Origin: Dipteronia dyeriana | Taxonomy: Eukaryota; Streptophyta; Magnoliopsida; Sapindales; Sapindaceae | Direction of reading: 5' to 3' | Assembly (NCBI GenBank): GCA_032871835.1 | Contig: CM065296.1 | Coordinates: 52,419,288-52,483,287 of the forward strand | Length of the DNA: 64,000 nt | Part shown: piece by piece, positions 21,206 through 33,876 of the stretch | How positions within the stretch are numbered: the first letter of the stretch is position 1 | Layout: the number at the start of each line of letters is the position of its first letter | Notes under the pieces: model-generated | Databases searched by the model: none | The model's input: the letters and a program-made list of their open reading frames with translations, nothing else | What the model was told of the DNA's origin: nothing | Program-made: the position numbers and the translations under genes

Positions 21206-23090
21206 GGAAATAGCTAGGTAGTGCTCCTGATGCCTTGGTCGGGATACCCCTCTTAAGAAGGACCTGAGTGTAAGAGTATAGTTGCCATCCAGATCTCAAG
21301 ACCAGGAAATAGCTAGATAGCGCTCTTGATGCCTTGTCGGGCTACCACTCCCAAGAAAGGTCTGATTGTAATAGCATTGTTGTCATCCAGATCTCAAGAC
21401 CAAGAAATAGCTAGGTAGCGTTCCTGATGACTAGGTCGGTCTACCACCCCCAAGAAGGATCTGAGTGTAAGAGCATAGTTGCCATACAGATCTTGTGACC
21501 TGGAAATAGCTAGATAGCCCTCATGATGCCTTGGTCGGGCTACCACACCCAAGTTGGATCTGAGTGTAAGTGCATTGTTGCCATCCAGGTCTGTAGACTA
21601 GGAAATAGCTAGATAGCCTTCTTGATGCCGTGGTCGGACTTTCACCCCTAAGAAGGATCTGAGTGTAAGAGTATAGTGCCATCCGGAATTCAAGACCAGG
21701 AAATAGCTAGATAGCGCTTCTGATGCCTTGGTCGGCCTACCACCCCTTAGAAGCCTCTAACTGTAAGAGCATAGTTGCCATACAGATCTCAAGACTAGGA
21801 AAAAGCTAGGTATCTCTCCAGATGACTTGGTCGGGCTACAACCCCCAAGAAGGATCTAAGTGTGAGAGCATAGTAACAATCCAGATTTCGAGACCAGGAA
21901 ATAGCTAGATAGCCCTCCTCAGGCTACTACCCTCAAGAAGGATCTGAGTGTAAGATCATAGTTGACATCCTGGTATCAAGATCAGGAAATAGCTAGGTAG
22001 CGCTCTTGATGCCTTGGTTGGGCTACAACCCCTAGGAAGGATCTGAGTGTGAAAGCATAAATGCCATCCAGATCTCAAGCCAAGAAAAAGCTAGGTAGCG
22101 CTCCTGATGCCTTGGTCCGGCTACCACCCCTAAGAAGGATTTGAGTGTATGAGCATAGTTGGCATCTAGATCTCTGGACCAGGAAATAGCTCGATAGTGT
22201 TCATAATGCCTTGGTCAGGCGACCACCTCCAATAAGGGTCTGAGTGTAAGAGCATTTTTATCATCCAGATCTCAAGACCAGGAAATAGCTAGATAGCACT
22301 TCTGATGCCTTGGTCGGCCTACCACCCCTTAGAAGCGTCTAAGTGTAAGAGCATAGTTGTAGTTGCCATACAGATCTCAAGACTAGGAAAAAGCTAGGTA
22401 TCTCTCCAGATGCCTTGGTCGGGCTAAAACCCCCAAGAAGGATCTAAGTGTGAGAGCATAGTTCCCATCCAGATTTCGAGACCAGGAAATAGCTAGATAG
22501 CCCTTCTCATGCTACCACCCTCAAGAAGGATCTGAGTGTAAGAGCATAGTTGCCATCCAGGTATCAAGATCAGGAAATAGCCAGGTAGCGCTCCTGATGC
22601 TTTGTCAGGCTACCACTCCCAAAAAGATTCTCAATGTAATAGCATAGTTGTCATCCAGATCTCAAGACCAGGAAATAGTTAGGTAGTGCTCCTGATGACT
22701 TAGTCAGGCTACCACCCCTAAGAAGGATCTGAGTGTAAGAGCATATTTGCCATCCAGATCTCGGGACAAGGAAATAGCTAGATAGCCCTCCTGATGCCTT
22801 GGTCGGGCTAACACCCCTAAGATCGATCTGAGTGTAAAAGAATTGTTGCCTTCCAGATCTGCAGATTAGAAAAAAACTAGACAGCCTTCCGGATGCCTTG
22901 GTCGGGCTTTCACCCCTAAGAAGGATCTGAGTGTAAGAGCATAGTTGCCATCCAGATCTTAAGACCAGGAAATAGATAGGTAGCGCTCCTGATGACTAGT
23001 TCGGGCTACGACCCCAAAGAAGGTTCTGAGTGTAAGAGCATAGTTTTAATCAAGATCTCAAGACCTGGAAATAGCTAGATAGCGCTTCTG
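21206..23090. repeat. HOR-C copy 3, incomplete
   Basis: Aligns with copy 1 at offset 5,866 up to about 22,955; TTGTTGCCTTCC at 16,977 corresponds to 22,843. The match then jumps to about 17,780 of copy 1 (offset 5,174), meaning a loss of 692 bp, almost exactly seven monomers. Similarity fades after about 23,090. Confidence 0.78.
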
Positions 23091-25482
23091 ATGCCTTGGT
23101 CGGGCTACAGCTCCTCTGAAGCATCTAAGTGTAAGAGCATAGTTGTTATCCAGATCTCAAGACCAAGAAATAGCTAGATAGAGCTCCTGATGCCTTGGTC
23201 GGGCTACAGCCCCCAAGAAGGATCTAAGTGTGAGAGCATAGTTGCCCTCCAGATCTCAAGACCAGGAAATAGCTAGGTAGCCCTCATGATGCCTTGGTCG
23301 GGCTTTCACCCCTAATAAGGATCTGAGTGTAAGAGCATAGTAGTCATCAAGATCTCTAGACTAGGAAATAGCTAGATAGCCCTCATGATGCCTTGGTCAG
23401 GCTACAACCCCTAGGAAGGATCTGAATGTGAGAGCTTAGTTGCCATCCAGATGTCGTGACCAGTAAATAGCTAGATAGCCCTCTTGATACCTTGGTCGAG
23501 CTACCACCCCAGGAAGTATCTGAGTGTAAGAGCATAGTTGCCATCCAGATCTCAAGACAAGGAAATAGCTAGATAGAGTTCCTGGTTCCTTGGTCGGTCT
23601 ACCACTCCTAAGAAGGACCTGAGTGTAAGAGCATAGTTGCCATCCAGATCTCAGGACCAGGAAATAGCTTGATAGCGCTCCTTATGCCTTGGTCGGGCTA
23701 CCACCCTCAAGAAGGGTCTGAGTGTAAGAGCATAGTTGTCATCTAGATCTAAAGACTAGGAAAAAGCTAGGTAGCGCTCCTGATGCCTTGGTCGGGCTAC
23801 CACCCCCAAGATGGATCTGAGTGTAAGAGAATTGTTGCCATCCAGATCTGTACACTAGGAAATAGCAAGATAGCCTTCCTGATGCCTTAGTCGGGATTTC
23901 ACCCCTAAGAAGGATCTGAGTGTAAGAGCATAGTGCCATCCAGAATTCAAGACCAGGAAATAGTTAGATAGCGCTTCTGATGCCTTGGTCGGCATACCAC
24001 CCCTTAGAAGCGTCTAAGTGTAAGAGCATAGTTGCCATATAGATCTCAAGACTATGAAAAAGCTAGGTATCTCTCCAGATGCCTTGGTAGGGCTACAACC
24101 TCCAAGAAGGATCTAAGTGTGAGAGCATAGTTCCCATCCAGATTTCGAGACCAAGAAATAGCTAGATAGCCCTCCTCAGGCTACCACCCTCAAGAAGGAT
24201 CTGAGTGTAAGAGCATAGTTGCCATCCAGGTATCAAGATCAGGAAATAGCTAGGTAGCGCTCAAAATGCCTTGGTCAGGCTACCACCCCCAATAAGGGTC
24301 TGAGTGTAAGAGCATTTTTATCATCCAGATCTCAAGACCAGGAAATAGCTGGATAGCACTTCTGATGCCTTGGTCGGCCTACCACCTCTTAGAAGCGTCT
24401 AAGTGTAAGAGCATAGTTGTAGTTGCCATACAGATCTCAAGACTAGGAAAAAGCTAGGTATCTCTCCATATGCCTTGGTCGGGCTACAACCCCCCAGAAG
24501 GATCTAAGTGTGAGAGCATAGTTCCCATCCAGATTTTGAGACCAGGAAATAGCTAGATAGCCCTTCTCAAGCTACCACCCTCAAGAAGGATCTGAGTGTA
24601 AGAGCATAGTTTCCATCCAGGTATCAAGATCAGGAAATAGCTAGGTAGCGCTCCTGATGACTTGGTCGGGCCACAACCACTAGGAAGGATCTGAGTGTGA
24701 AAGCATAAATGCCATCCAGATCTCAAGCCAGGAAAAAGATAGGTAGCGCTCCTGAGGCCTTGGTCAGACTACCACCCCTAAGAAGGATCTGAGTGTAAGA
24801 GCATAGTTGCCATCTAGATCTCTGGACCAGGAAATAGCTAAATAGTGCTCATAATGCCTTGGTCAGGCTACCACCCCCAATAAGGGTCTGAGTGTAAGAG
24901 CATTTTTATCATCCAGATCTCAAGACCAGGAAATAGCTTGATAGCGCTCCTGATGCGTTGGTCGGGCTACCACCCCCAAGAAGGTTCTAAGTGTAAAAGC
25001 ATAGTTGCCATCCAGATCTCAAGACCAGGAAATAGCTAGGTAGCCCTCCTGATGCCTTGGTCAGGCTACCCCTCCTTAGAAGGACCTAAGTGTAATAGCA
25101 TAGTTGCCATCCAGATCTCAAGACCAGGAAATAGATAGATAGCGCTCCTGATGCTTTGTCAGACTACCACTCCCAAGAAGAGTCTGAGTGTAGTAGCGTA
25201 GTTGTCATCCAGATCTCAAGACCAGGAAATAGATAGGTAGTGCTCCTGATGACTTAGTCAGGCTACCACCCCTAAGAAGGATTTGAGTGTAGGAGCATAT
25301 TTGCCATCCAGATCTCGGTACCAGGAAATAGCTAGATAGCCCTCTTGACGCCTTGGTCGGGCTACCACCCCTAAGATGGATCTGAGTGTAAGAGAATTGT
25401 TGCCATCCAGATCTGTAGACTAGAAAAGAGCTAGACAGCCTTCCTGATGCCGTGGTCGGGCTTTCACCCCTAAGAAGGATCT
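23091..25482. repeat. diverged HOR-C-related monomers
   Basis: Still pure satellite, but without a near-identical partner. The segment from about 23,931 repeats the HOR-C monomer order: GAATTCAAGACC, TATCTCTCC, TTTCGAGACC, the short CCTCCTC monomer, GCATTTTTATCATCC, then ATGCTTTGTCAG near 25,151. Differences from copies 1-3 are more numerous than those between copies 1 and 3. Monomers at 23,740-23,900 match 25,600-25,760 at offset 1,862 (TACACTAGG at 23,851 and 25,713), linking this block to the start of HOR-D. Confidence 0.75.
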
Positions 25483-26006
25483 GAGTGTAAGAGCATAGTT
25501 GCCATCCAGATCTCAAGACCAGGAAATAGATAGGTAGCGCTCATGATGCCTTGGTCGGGCTACGGCTCCTAAGAAGGATCTATGTGTAAGAGCATAGTTG
25601 CCATCTAGATCTAAAGACTAGGAAAAAGCTAGGTAGCGCTCATGATGCCTTGGACGGGCTACCACCCCCAAGATGGATCTGAGTGTAAGAGAATTGTTGC
25701 CATCCAGATCTATACACTAGGAAATAGCAAGATAGCCTTCCTGATGCCTTGGTCGAGATTTCACCCCTAAGAAGGATCTGAGTGTAAGAGCATAGTTTCC
25801 ATCCAGATCTCAAGACCAGGAAATAGCTAGATAGCGCTTCATATGCCTTGGTCGGGCTACCACCCCTTAGAAGCATCTAATTGTAAGAGCATAGTTGCTA
25901 TCCAGATCTCAAGACCAGGAATAGCGAGGTAGCGCTCCTGATGCCTTGGTCGGGCTACAACCCCCAAGAAGGATCTGAGTGTGAAAGCATAGTTGCCCTC
26001 CAGATC

Positions 26007-26357
26007 TCAAGACCATGAAATAGCTAGGTAGCCCTCATGATGCCTTGGCCAGGCTTTCACCCCTAATAAGGATCTGAGTGTAAGAGCATAGTTGCCGTTC
26101 AGATCTCTAGACCAGGAAATAACTAGATAGCCCTCCTGATGCCTTGGTCGGGCTACAACCCCCAGGAGGGATCTGTGTGTGAGAGCATAGTAGCCATCCA
26201 GATCTCGAGACCAGGAAATAGCTAGATATCCCTCTTGATGCCTTGGTCGGGCTACAACCCCCAGGAAGAATCTGAGTGTAAGAGCATAGTTGCCATCCAG
26301 ATCTCTAGACCAGGAAATAGCTAGATAGCTCTCCTGATGCCTTTGTCGGGCTACCAC
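26007..26357 (-). other. open stretch in the second minus-strand frame (116 codons); not a gene
   Basis: This reads another 33-residue repeat (core A-R-P-R-H-Q-E-G-Y-L-A-I-S-W-S). In the consensus this frame carries a TGA opposite CTCAAGACC. Here several successive monomers have CTCTAGACC, CTCGAGACC or similar variants, which remove it. An identical translation arises at 34,692-35,042 in HOR-D copy 2. It is a by-product of local monomer variants. Confidence 0.8.
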
Positions 26358-27859
26358 CCCCGAGGAGTGTCTGATTGTAAGAGCATTGTTGTCATCCAGA
26401 TCTAAAGACTAGGAAATAGTTAGGTTGCGCTCCTGATGCCTTTGTCGGGCTACCACCCCTAAAAAGGATCTAAGTGTAAAAGCATAGTTGCCATCAAGAT
26501 CTCAGGATCTGGAAATAGCAAGATAGCGCTCCTAATGCCTTCGTCGGGCTACCTCCCCCAAGAAGTGTCTAAGTTTAAAGCATAGTTGTCATCCAGATCT
26601 CAAGACCAGGAAATAGCTAGATAGCGCTTCTGATGCCTTAATCAGGCTATAACCCCAAGAAGGTTTTAAGTGTAGGAGCATAGTTGCCATCCAGATCTCA
26701 ATACCAGGAAATAGTTAGATAGCGCTCCTGATGCCTTGGTTGGGCTACCACCCCCAAGAAGGTTCTGAGTGTAAGAGCATTGTTGCTATCCAGATCTCAA
26801 GACCAGGAAATAGTTAGGTAGCACTCCTGATGCATTAGTCGGGCTACCATTCCTAAGGAGGACTTGAGTGTAACAACATAGTTGCCATCCAGATCTCAAG
26901 ACTAGAAAACAGCTAGATAGCGCTCCTGAAGCCTTGGTCAGGCTACCACCCCCAGGAAGGGTCTGAGTGTAAGAGCATAGTTGTCATCCATATCTAAGGA
27001 CTAGGAAATAGCTATGTAGCGCTTCTGATGCCTTTGTCGGGCTACCACCCTTTAGAAGGATCTGAGTGTAAGAGCATATTAGCCATCCATATCTCAGGAC
27101 AAGGAAATTGCTGGATAGCGCTCTTGATGCCTTGGTCTGGCTTCCACCCCCAAGAAGGGTCTAAGTGTAAAGCATAGTTGTCATCCAGATCTCAAGACCA
27201 GAAAATAGCTAGATAGCGCTCCTGATGCCTTTGTCGGGCTACCACCTGAAAGAAGGTTTTGAGTGTAAGAGCATAGTTGCCATCCATATATCAAGAACAA
27301 GAAATAGCTAGGTAGCGCTCTTGATGCCTTGGTCGGTCTACCAACCCTAAAAAGGATCTAAGTGTAAGAGCATAGTTGCCATCCAGATCTCAGGATAACG
27401 AAATAGCTAGATAGAGCTCCTGAAGACTTGGTCGTGCTACCACAACCAATAAGGGTCTAAGTGTAAAGCATAGTTGTCATCCAGATCTCAAGACCAGGAA
27501 ATAGCAAGATAGCGCTCTCGATGCCTTGGTCGAACTACCTCCCACAAGAAGGTTCTGCGTGTAAGAGCATAGTTTTTATCCAGATCTCAAGACCAGGAAA
27601 TAGCTAGGTAGCGCTCCTTATGCCTTGGTCTGGCTACCACCTCTAAAAAGGATCTGAGTGTAAGAGCATAAATGCCATCCACATCTCAAGACTAGGAAAT
27701 AGCTAGATAACGTTCCTGATGCCTTGGTCGGGCTACCACCCCCTAGAAGGGTCTGAGTATAATAGCATAGTTGTCATCTAGATCTAAAGTCCAGGAAATA
27801 GCTAGGTAGGGCTCCGGATGCGTTAGTCAGGCTTCCACCCCCAAGAAGGATCTGAGTGT

Positions 27860-30325
27860 GAAAGTATAGTTGCCATCCAGATCTCAAGACCAGGAAATAG
27901 CTAGGTAGCGCTCCTTATGCCTTGGTTGGGCTACCACCCCTAAAATGGATCAGAGTGTAATAGCATAGTTGTCATCCAGATCTCAAGACCAGGAAATAGC
28001 TAGGTAGCGCTCCTGATGCCTTATCCAGTATACCACCCCCAAGAAGGATATGAGTGTAAGAGCAAATGTGCCATCTAGATCTTTAGACTAGGAAATAGCT
28101 AGATAGCCCTCATGATGCCTTGGTCGGGCTTTCACCCCTAAGAAGGATATGAGTGTAAGAGCGTAGTTGCCATCCAGATCTCTAGACCAGGAAATAGCTA
28201 GATAGCTCTCCTAATGCCTTAGTTGGGCTACAACCCCTAGAAAGGATCTGAGTGTGAGAGCATAGTTGCCATTCAGATCTCGAGACCAGGAAATAACTAG
28301 ATAGCCCTCTTGATGCCTTGGTCGGGCTACAACCCCTAGGAAGGATCTAAGTGTAAGAGCATAGTTGCCATACAGATCTCAAGACCAGGAAATAGCTAGA
28401 TAGCGTTCCTGATTCCTTGGTCGGGCAACCACTCCTAAGAATGACCTGAGTGTAAGAGCATAGTTGCCATCCAGATCTCAAGACAAGGAAATAGCTAGAT
28501 AGCGGTCCTGATTCCATTGTCGGGCTACCATCCCCAATAAATGTCTGAGTGTAAGAGCATAACTGTCATCCAGATCTCAAGACCAGGAAATAGTTGGGTA
28601 GCGCTCCTGATTCCATGGTCGGGAAACAACCCCAAGAAGGATCTGAGTGTGAAAGCATAGTTGCCATCCATATCTCAGGACCAGGAAATAGCTAAATAGC
28701 GCTCCTGATGCCTTGGTCAGGCTACCACCCCCAATAAGGGTCTAAGTGTAAATCGTAGTTGTCATCCAGATCTCAAGACTAGGAAATAACTAGATAGCGC
28801 TTATGATGCCTTGGTCAGGCTACCACCCCCAAGAAGTTTCTGAGTGTAAGAGCATAGTTGCCATCCAGATCTCAAGGCCAGGAAATAGCTAGGTAGCGCT
28901 CCTGATGCCTTTGTCGGGATACCACCTCCAAGAAGGATCTGAGTGTTAGAGCATATTTGCCATCCATATCAAGACTAGGAAATATCTAGGTAGCGCTCCT
29001 GATGCCTTGGTCGGGCAACCACTCGTAAGAAAGATCTGAGTGTAAGAGCATAGTTGCCACATATATCTCAGGACCAGAAAATAGCTAGATAGCGCTCATG
29101 ATGCCTTGGTCGGTCTGTCACCCCCAAAAAAGGGTCTGAGTGTAAGAGCTTAGTGGTCATACAGATCTCAAGACTAGGAAATAGCTAGATAGCGCTCCTT
29201 ACGCCTTGGTCGAGCTACCACCCCCAAGAAGGTTCTGATTGTAAGAGCATAGTTGCCATCCAGATCTCAAGACCAAGAAATAACTAGGTAGCGCTCCTGA
29301 TGCCTTTGTCGGTCTACCACCCATACGAAGGATATGACTGAAAGAGCATAGTTGCCATCCAGATCTCAGGACCAGGAAATAGCAAAATAGAGCTCCTGAT
29401 GCCTTGGTCAGGCTACCACCCCCAAGAAGGTACTGAGTGTAAGAGCATAGTTGCCATCCAGATATCAAGACCAGGAAATAGCTAGATAGCGCTCCTGATG
29501 CCTTGGTTAGGCTACTACCCCCAAGAAGGTTCTAAGTGTAAGAGCATAGTTGCCATCCAGATCTCAAGGCCAGGAAACAGCTAGGTAGCGCACCTGATGC
29601 CTTTGTCGGGCTACCAACCCCTAGAAGGATCTGAGATTAAGAGCATTGTTGCTAACCAGATCTCTAGACTAGGAAAAAGCTAGATAGCCCTCCTGATGAC
29701 TTGGTTGGGCTTTCACCCATAAGAAGGATCTGAGTGTAAGAGCATAGTTGCCATCTAAATCTAAAGACCAGGAAATAACTAGGTAGCACTCCTGATGCGT
29801 TGGTCAGGCTACAACCCCCATGAAGGATCTGAGTGTGAGAGCATAGTTGCCATCAAGATTTCGACACCAGGAAATAGCTGGATAGCCCTCCTGATTGCCT
29901 TTGTCAAAAAAACACCCCCAAGATGGATTTGAGTCATAGTTTTCTTCCAGATCTCAAGATCAGGAAATAGCTAGATAGAATTCCTGATTCCTTGGTCAGG
30001 CAACAAACCCCAAGAAGGATCTGAGTGTAAAAGCATTGTTGCCATCCAGATCTCAAGACCAAGTAATAGCTAGACAGCGCTCCTAATGCCTTGGTCGGGC
30101 TACAGCCTTCAAGAAGATTCTGAGTGTAAGAGCATAGTTGTCAACTAGATCTCAAGACCAGGAAATAGCTAGATAGTGCTCCTGATGCCTTGGTCGGGCT
30201 ACTACCCCTAAAAAGGATCTGAGTGTAAGAGCATAGTTTCCATTAAGATCTCAAGACCAGGAAATAGCAAGGTAGTGATCCTGATGCCTTGATCGGGCTA
30301 CCACCCCTAAAAAGGATCTGAGTGT
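27860..30325. repeat. HOR-D nested half-unit 1 (2,466 bp, ~25 monomers)
   Basis: Within HOR-D copy 1, monomer landmarks recur in the same order in the second half-unit. CCAGTATACC at 28,025 recurs at 30,491 (2,466), AAATCGTAG at 28,750 recurs at 31,613 (2,863), AGCAAAATAG at 29,381 recurs at 32,836 (3,455), and the TCAAAAAAACACC monomer at about 29,904 recurs at 33,356. The offset grows stepwise, which shows extra monomers in the second half. Differences between halves are more frequent than between HOR-D copies, so the halves arose by an older duplication. Confidence 0.75.
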
Positions 30326-33300
30326 AAGAGCATTGTTGCCATCCAGATCTCAAGACCAGGAAATAGCTAGGTAGCGCTCCTTATGCCTTGGTCGGGCTAC
30401 CACCCCTAAAATGGATCAGAGTGTAATAGCATAGTTGTCATCCAGATCTCAAGACCAGGAAATAGCTAGGTAGCGCACCTGATGCCTTGGCCAGTATACC
30501 ACCCCCAAGAAGGATATGAGTGTAAGAGCAAAGGTGCCATCTAGATCTTTAGACTAGGAAATATCTAGATAGCCCTCATGATGCCTTGGTCGGGCTTTCA
30601 CCCCTAAGAAGGATCTGAGTGTAAGAGCGTAGTTGCCATCCAGATCTCTAGACCAGGAAATAGCTAGATAGCCCTTCTAATGCCTTAGTTGGGCTACAAC
30701 CCCTAGAAAGGATCTGAGTGTAAGAGCATAGTTGCCATCCAGATCTCGAGACCAGGAAATAACTAGATAGCCCTCTTGATGCCTTGGTCGGGCTACAACC
30801 CCTAGGAAGGATCTAAGTGTAAGAGCATAGTTGCCATACAGATCTCAAGACCAGGAAATAGCTAGATAGTGTTCCTGATTCCTTGGTCGGGAAACCACTC
30901 CTAAGAATGACCTGAGTGTAAGAGCATAGTTGCCATGCAGATCTCAAGACAAGGAAATAGCTAGATAGCGCTCTTGATGCCTTGGTCGGGCTACCACCCC
31001 TAAGAAGGGTCTGAGTGTAAGAGCATAGTTGTCATCCAGATCTAAAGACTAGAAAAAAGCTAGGTAGAGCTCCTGAAGCCTTTGTCGGGCTACCATTACT
31101 AAGAAGGATATGAGTGTAAAAGCATAGTTGCCATCCAGATCTCAGGACCAGGAAATAGCTAGATAGCTCTCTTCATGCCTTTATCGGGCTACCTCCTTCA
31201 AGAACTGTCTAAGTGTAATAGCATAGTTGTCTTCCAGATCATTAGACCAGGAAATAGATAGGTAGCGCTACTGATGACTTGGCCGGGCTACCACCCCTAA
31301 GAAGGATCTGAGTGTAAGAGCATAGTTGCCATCTAGATCTCGGGACTAGAAAACAGCTAGATAGCACTCTTGATGCCTTGGTCAGGCTACCACCCACAAG
31401 AAGGATCATGGTGTAAGAGCATAGTTTCCATCCAGATCTAAAGACCAGGAAATAGCTGGGTAGCGCTCCTGATGCCATGGTCGGGCTACAACCCCCAAGA
31501 AGGATCTGAGTGTGAAAGCATGGTTGCCATCCATATCTCAGGACCAGGAAATAGCTAAATAGCGCTCATGATGCCTTGGTCAGGCTACCACCCCCAATAA
31601 GGGTCTAAGTGTAAATCGTAGTTGTCATCCAGATCTCAAGACTAGGAAATAGCTAGATAGCGCTTATGATGCCTTTTTCAGGCTACCACCCCCAAGAAGT
31701 TTCTGAGTGTAAGAGCATAGTTGCCATCCAGATCTCAAGGCCAGGAAATAGTTAGGTAGCGCACCTGATGCCTTTGTCGGGATACCACCCCCAAGAAGGA
31801 TCTGAGTGTTAGAGCATAGTTGCCGTCCATATCAAGACTAGGAAATATCTAGGTAGCGCTCCTGATGCCTTGGTCGGGCAACCACCCGTAGGAAAGATCT
31901 GAGTGTAAGAGCATAGTTGCCACACATATCTCAGGACCAGAAAATAGCTAGATAGCGCTCACGATGCCTTGGTCGGGCTGTCACTCCCAAAAAGGGTCTG
32001 AGTGTAAGAGCATAGTTGTCATACAGATCTCAAGACTAGGAAATAGCTAGATAGCGCTCCTTACACCTTGGTCGGGCTACCACCCCCAAAAAGGGTCTGA
32101 GTGTAAGAGCATAGTTGTCATACAGATCTCAAGACTAGGAAATAGCTAGATAGCGCTCCTTACGCCTTGGTCTGGCTACCACCCCCAAGAAGGTTGTGAT
32201 TGTAAGAGCATAGTTGCCATCCAGATCTCAAGACCAAGAAATAACTAGGTAGCGCTCCTGATGCCGTTTTCGTGCTACCACCCATAAGAAGGATATGAGT
32301 GAAAGAGCATAGTTGCCATCCAGATCTCAAGACCAAGAAATAACTACGTAGCATTCCTGATGCCTTTGTCGGGCTACCACTCATAAAAAGATATGAGTGA
32401 AAGAGCATAGTTGCCATCCAGATCTCAGGACCAGGAAATAGCTAGATAGCGCTCTTGATGCCTTTGTCGAGCTACCACCCCCAAGAAGGTTCTGAGTGTA
32501 AGAGCATAGTTGCCATCCAGATCTCAAGACCAGGAAATAGCTAGGTAGCGCTCCTGATGCCTTGGTCGGGCTACCATTCCTAAGAAGGACCTGAGCGTAA
32601 GAGCAAAGTTGCCATCCAGATCTCAAGACAAGGAAATAGCTAGATAGCTCTCCTGATGCCTTGGTCAGGCAACCACCCCTAAGAAGGGTCTGAGTGTAAG
32701 AGCATAGTTGTCATTCAGATCTAAAGACTAGAAAATTGCTAGGAAGCGCTCCTGATGCCTTTTTCGGGCTATCACCCCTAAGAAGGATCTGAGTGTAAGA
32801 GCATAGTTGCCATCCAGATCTCAGGACCAGGAAATAGCAAAATAGCGCTCCTGATGCCTTGGTCAGGCTAACACCCCCAAGAAGGTACTGAGTGTAAACA
32901 TAGTTGCCATCCAGATCTCAAGACCAGGAAATAGCTAGATAGCGCTCCTGATGCCTTGGTCAGGCTACTACCCCCAAGAAGGTTCTGAGTATAAGAGCAT
33001 AGTTGCCATCCAGATCTCAAGGCCAGGAAACAGCTAGGCAGCGCTCCTGATGCCTTTGTCGGGCTACCAACCCCCAGAAGGATCTGAGATTAAGAGCATT
33101 GTTGCCAACCAGATCTCTAGACTAGGAAAAAGCTAGATAGCCCTCCTGATGCCTTGGTTGGGCTTTCACCCATAAGAAGGATCTGAGTGTAATAGCATAG
33201 TTGCCATCCAAATCTAAGGACCAGGAAATAACTAGGTAGCACTCCTGATGCGTTGGTCGGGCTACAACCCCCAAGAAGGATCTGAGTGTGAGAGCATAGT

Positions 33301-33876
33301 TGCCATCAAGATTTCGAGACCAGGAAATAGCTGGATAGCCCTCCTGATGCCTTTGTCAAAAAAACACCCCCAAGATGGATCTGAGTCATAGTTGTCATCA
33401 AGATCTCAAGATCAGGAAATAGCTAGATAGAATTCCTGATTCCTTGGTCTGGCTACAAACCCCAAGAAGGATCTGAGTGTAAGAGCATTGTTGCCATCCA
33501 GATCTCAAGACCAAGTAATAGCTGGACAGCGCTCCTAATGCCTTGGTCGGGCTACAGCCTTCAAGAAGTTTCTGAGTGTAAGAGCATAGTTGCCATCTAG
33601 ATCTCAAGACCAGGAAATAGCTAGATAGTGCTCCTGATGCCTTGGTCGGGCTACCACCTCTAAAAAGGATCTGAGTGTAAGAGCATAAATGCCATCCACA
33701 TCTCAAGACTAGGAAATAGCTAGATAACGTTCCTGATGCCTTGGTCGGGCTACCACCCCCTAGAAGGGTCTGAGTATAATAGCATAGTTGTCATCTAGAT
33801 CTAAAGTCCAGGAAATAGCTAGGTAGGGCTCCGGATGCGTTAGTCAGGCTTCCACCCCCAAGAAGGATCTGAGTGT
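30326..33876. repeat. HOR-D nested half-unit 2 (3,551 bp, ~36 monomers)
   Basis: Expanded counterpart of the preceding half-unit. About four extra monomers lie near 31.0-31.5 kb, including the CGGGACTAGAAAACAGC monomer, and about six more near 32.1-32.8 kb. One local gain is a just-duplicated monomer at 31,989-32,186. At 33,877 the monomer order returns to that at 27,860. Confidence 0.72.
31989..32186 (+). repeat. recent single-monomer tandem duplication
   Basis: Two adjacent 99-bp monomers starting at AAAAAGGGTCTGAG (31,989 and 32,088) are almost identical, including the uncommon CATACAGATC and CTCCTTAC variants. Elsewhere in the window neighbouring monomers are clearly diverged, so this looks like a recent one-monomer slippage. 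The same pair is in HOR-D copy 3 at 45,508-45,705, so it predates that duplication. Confidence 0.82.

Noticed and set aside
23091..25482. A unique-sequence gap between HOR-C and HOR-D
   Set aside because: Every part still shows the 99-bp monomer landmarks and HOR-C monomer order; it is only more diverged.
29904..29915. A7 run in the TCAAAAAAACACC monomers (also near 33,356, 38,590, 40,165, 43,424, 46,876, 47,760) as an insertion site
   Set aside because: It is a monomer variant that replaces the GGGCTACC segment. The surrounding monomer is otherwise normal and it recurs only in the HOR-D-related copies.
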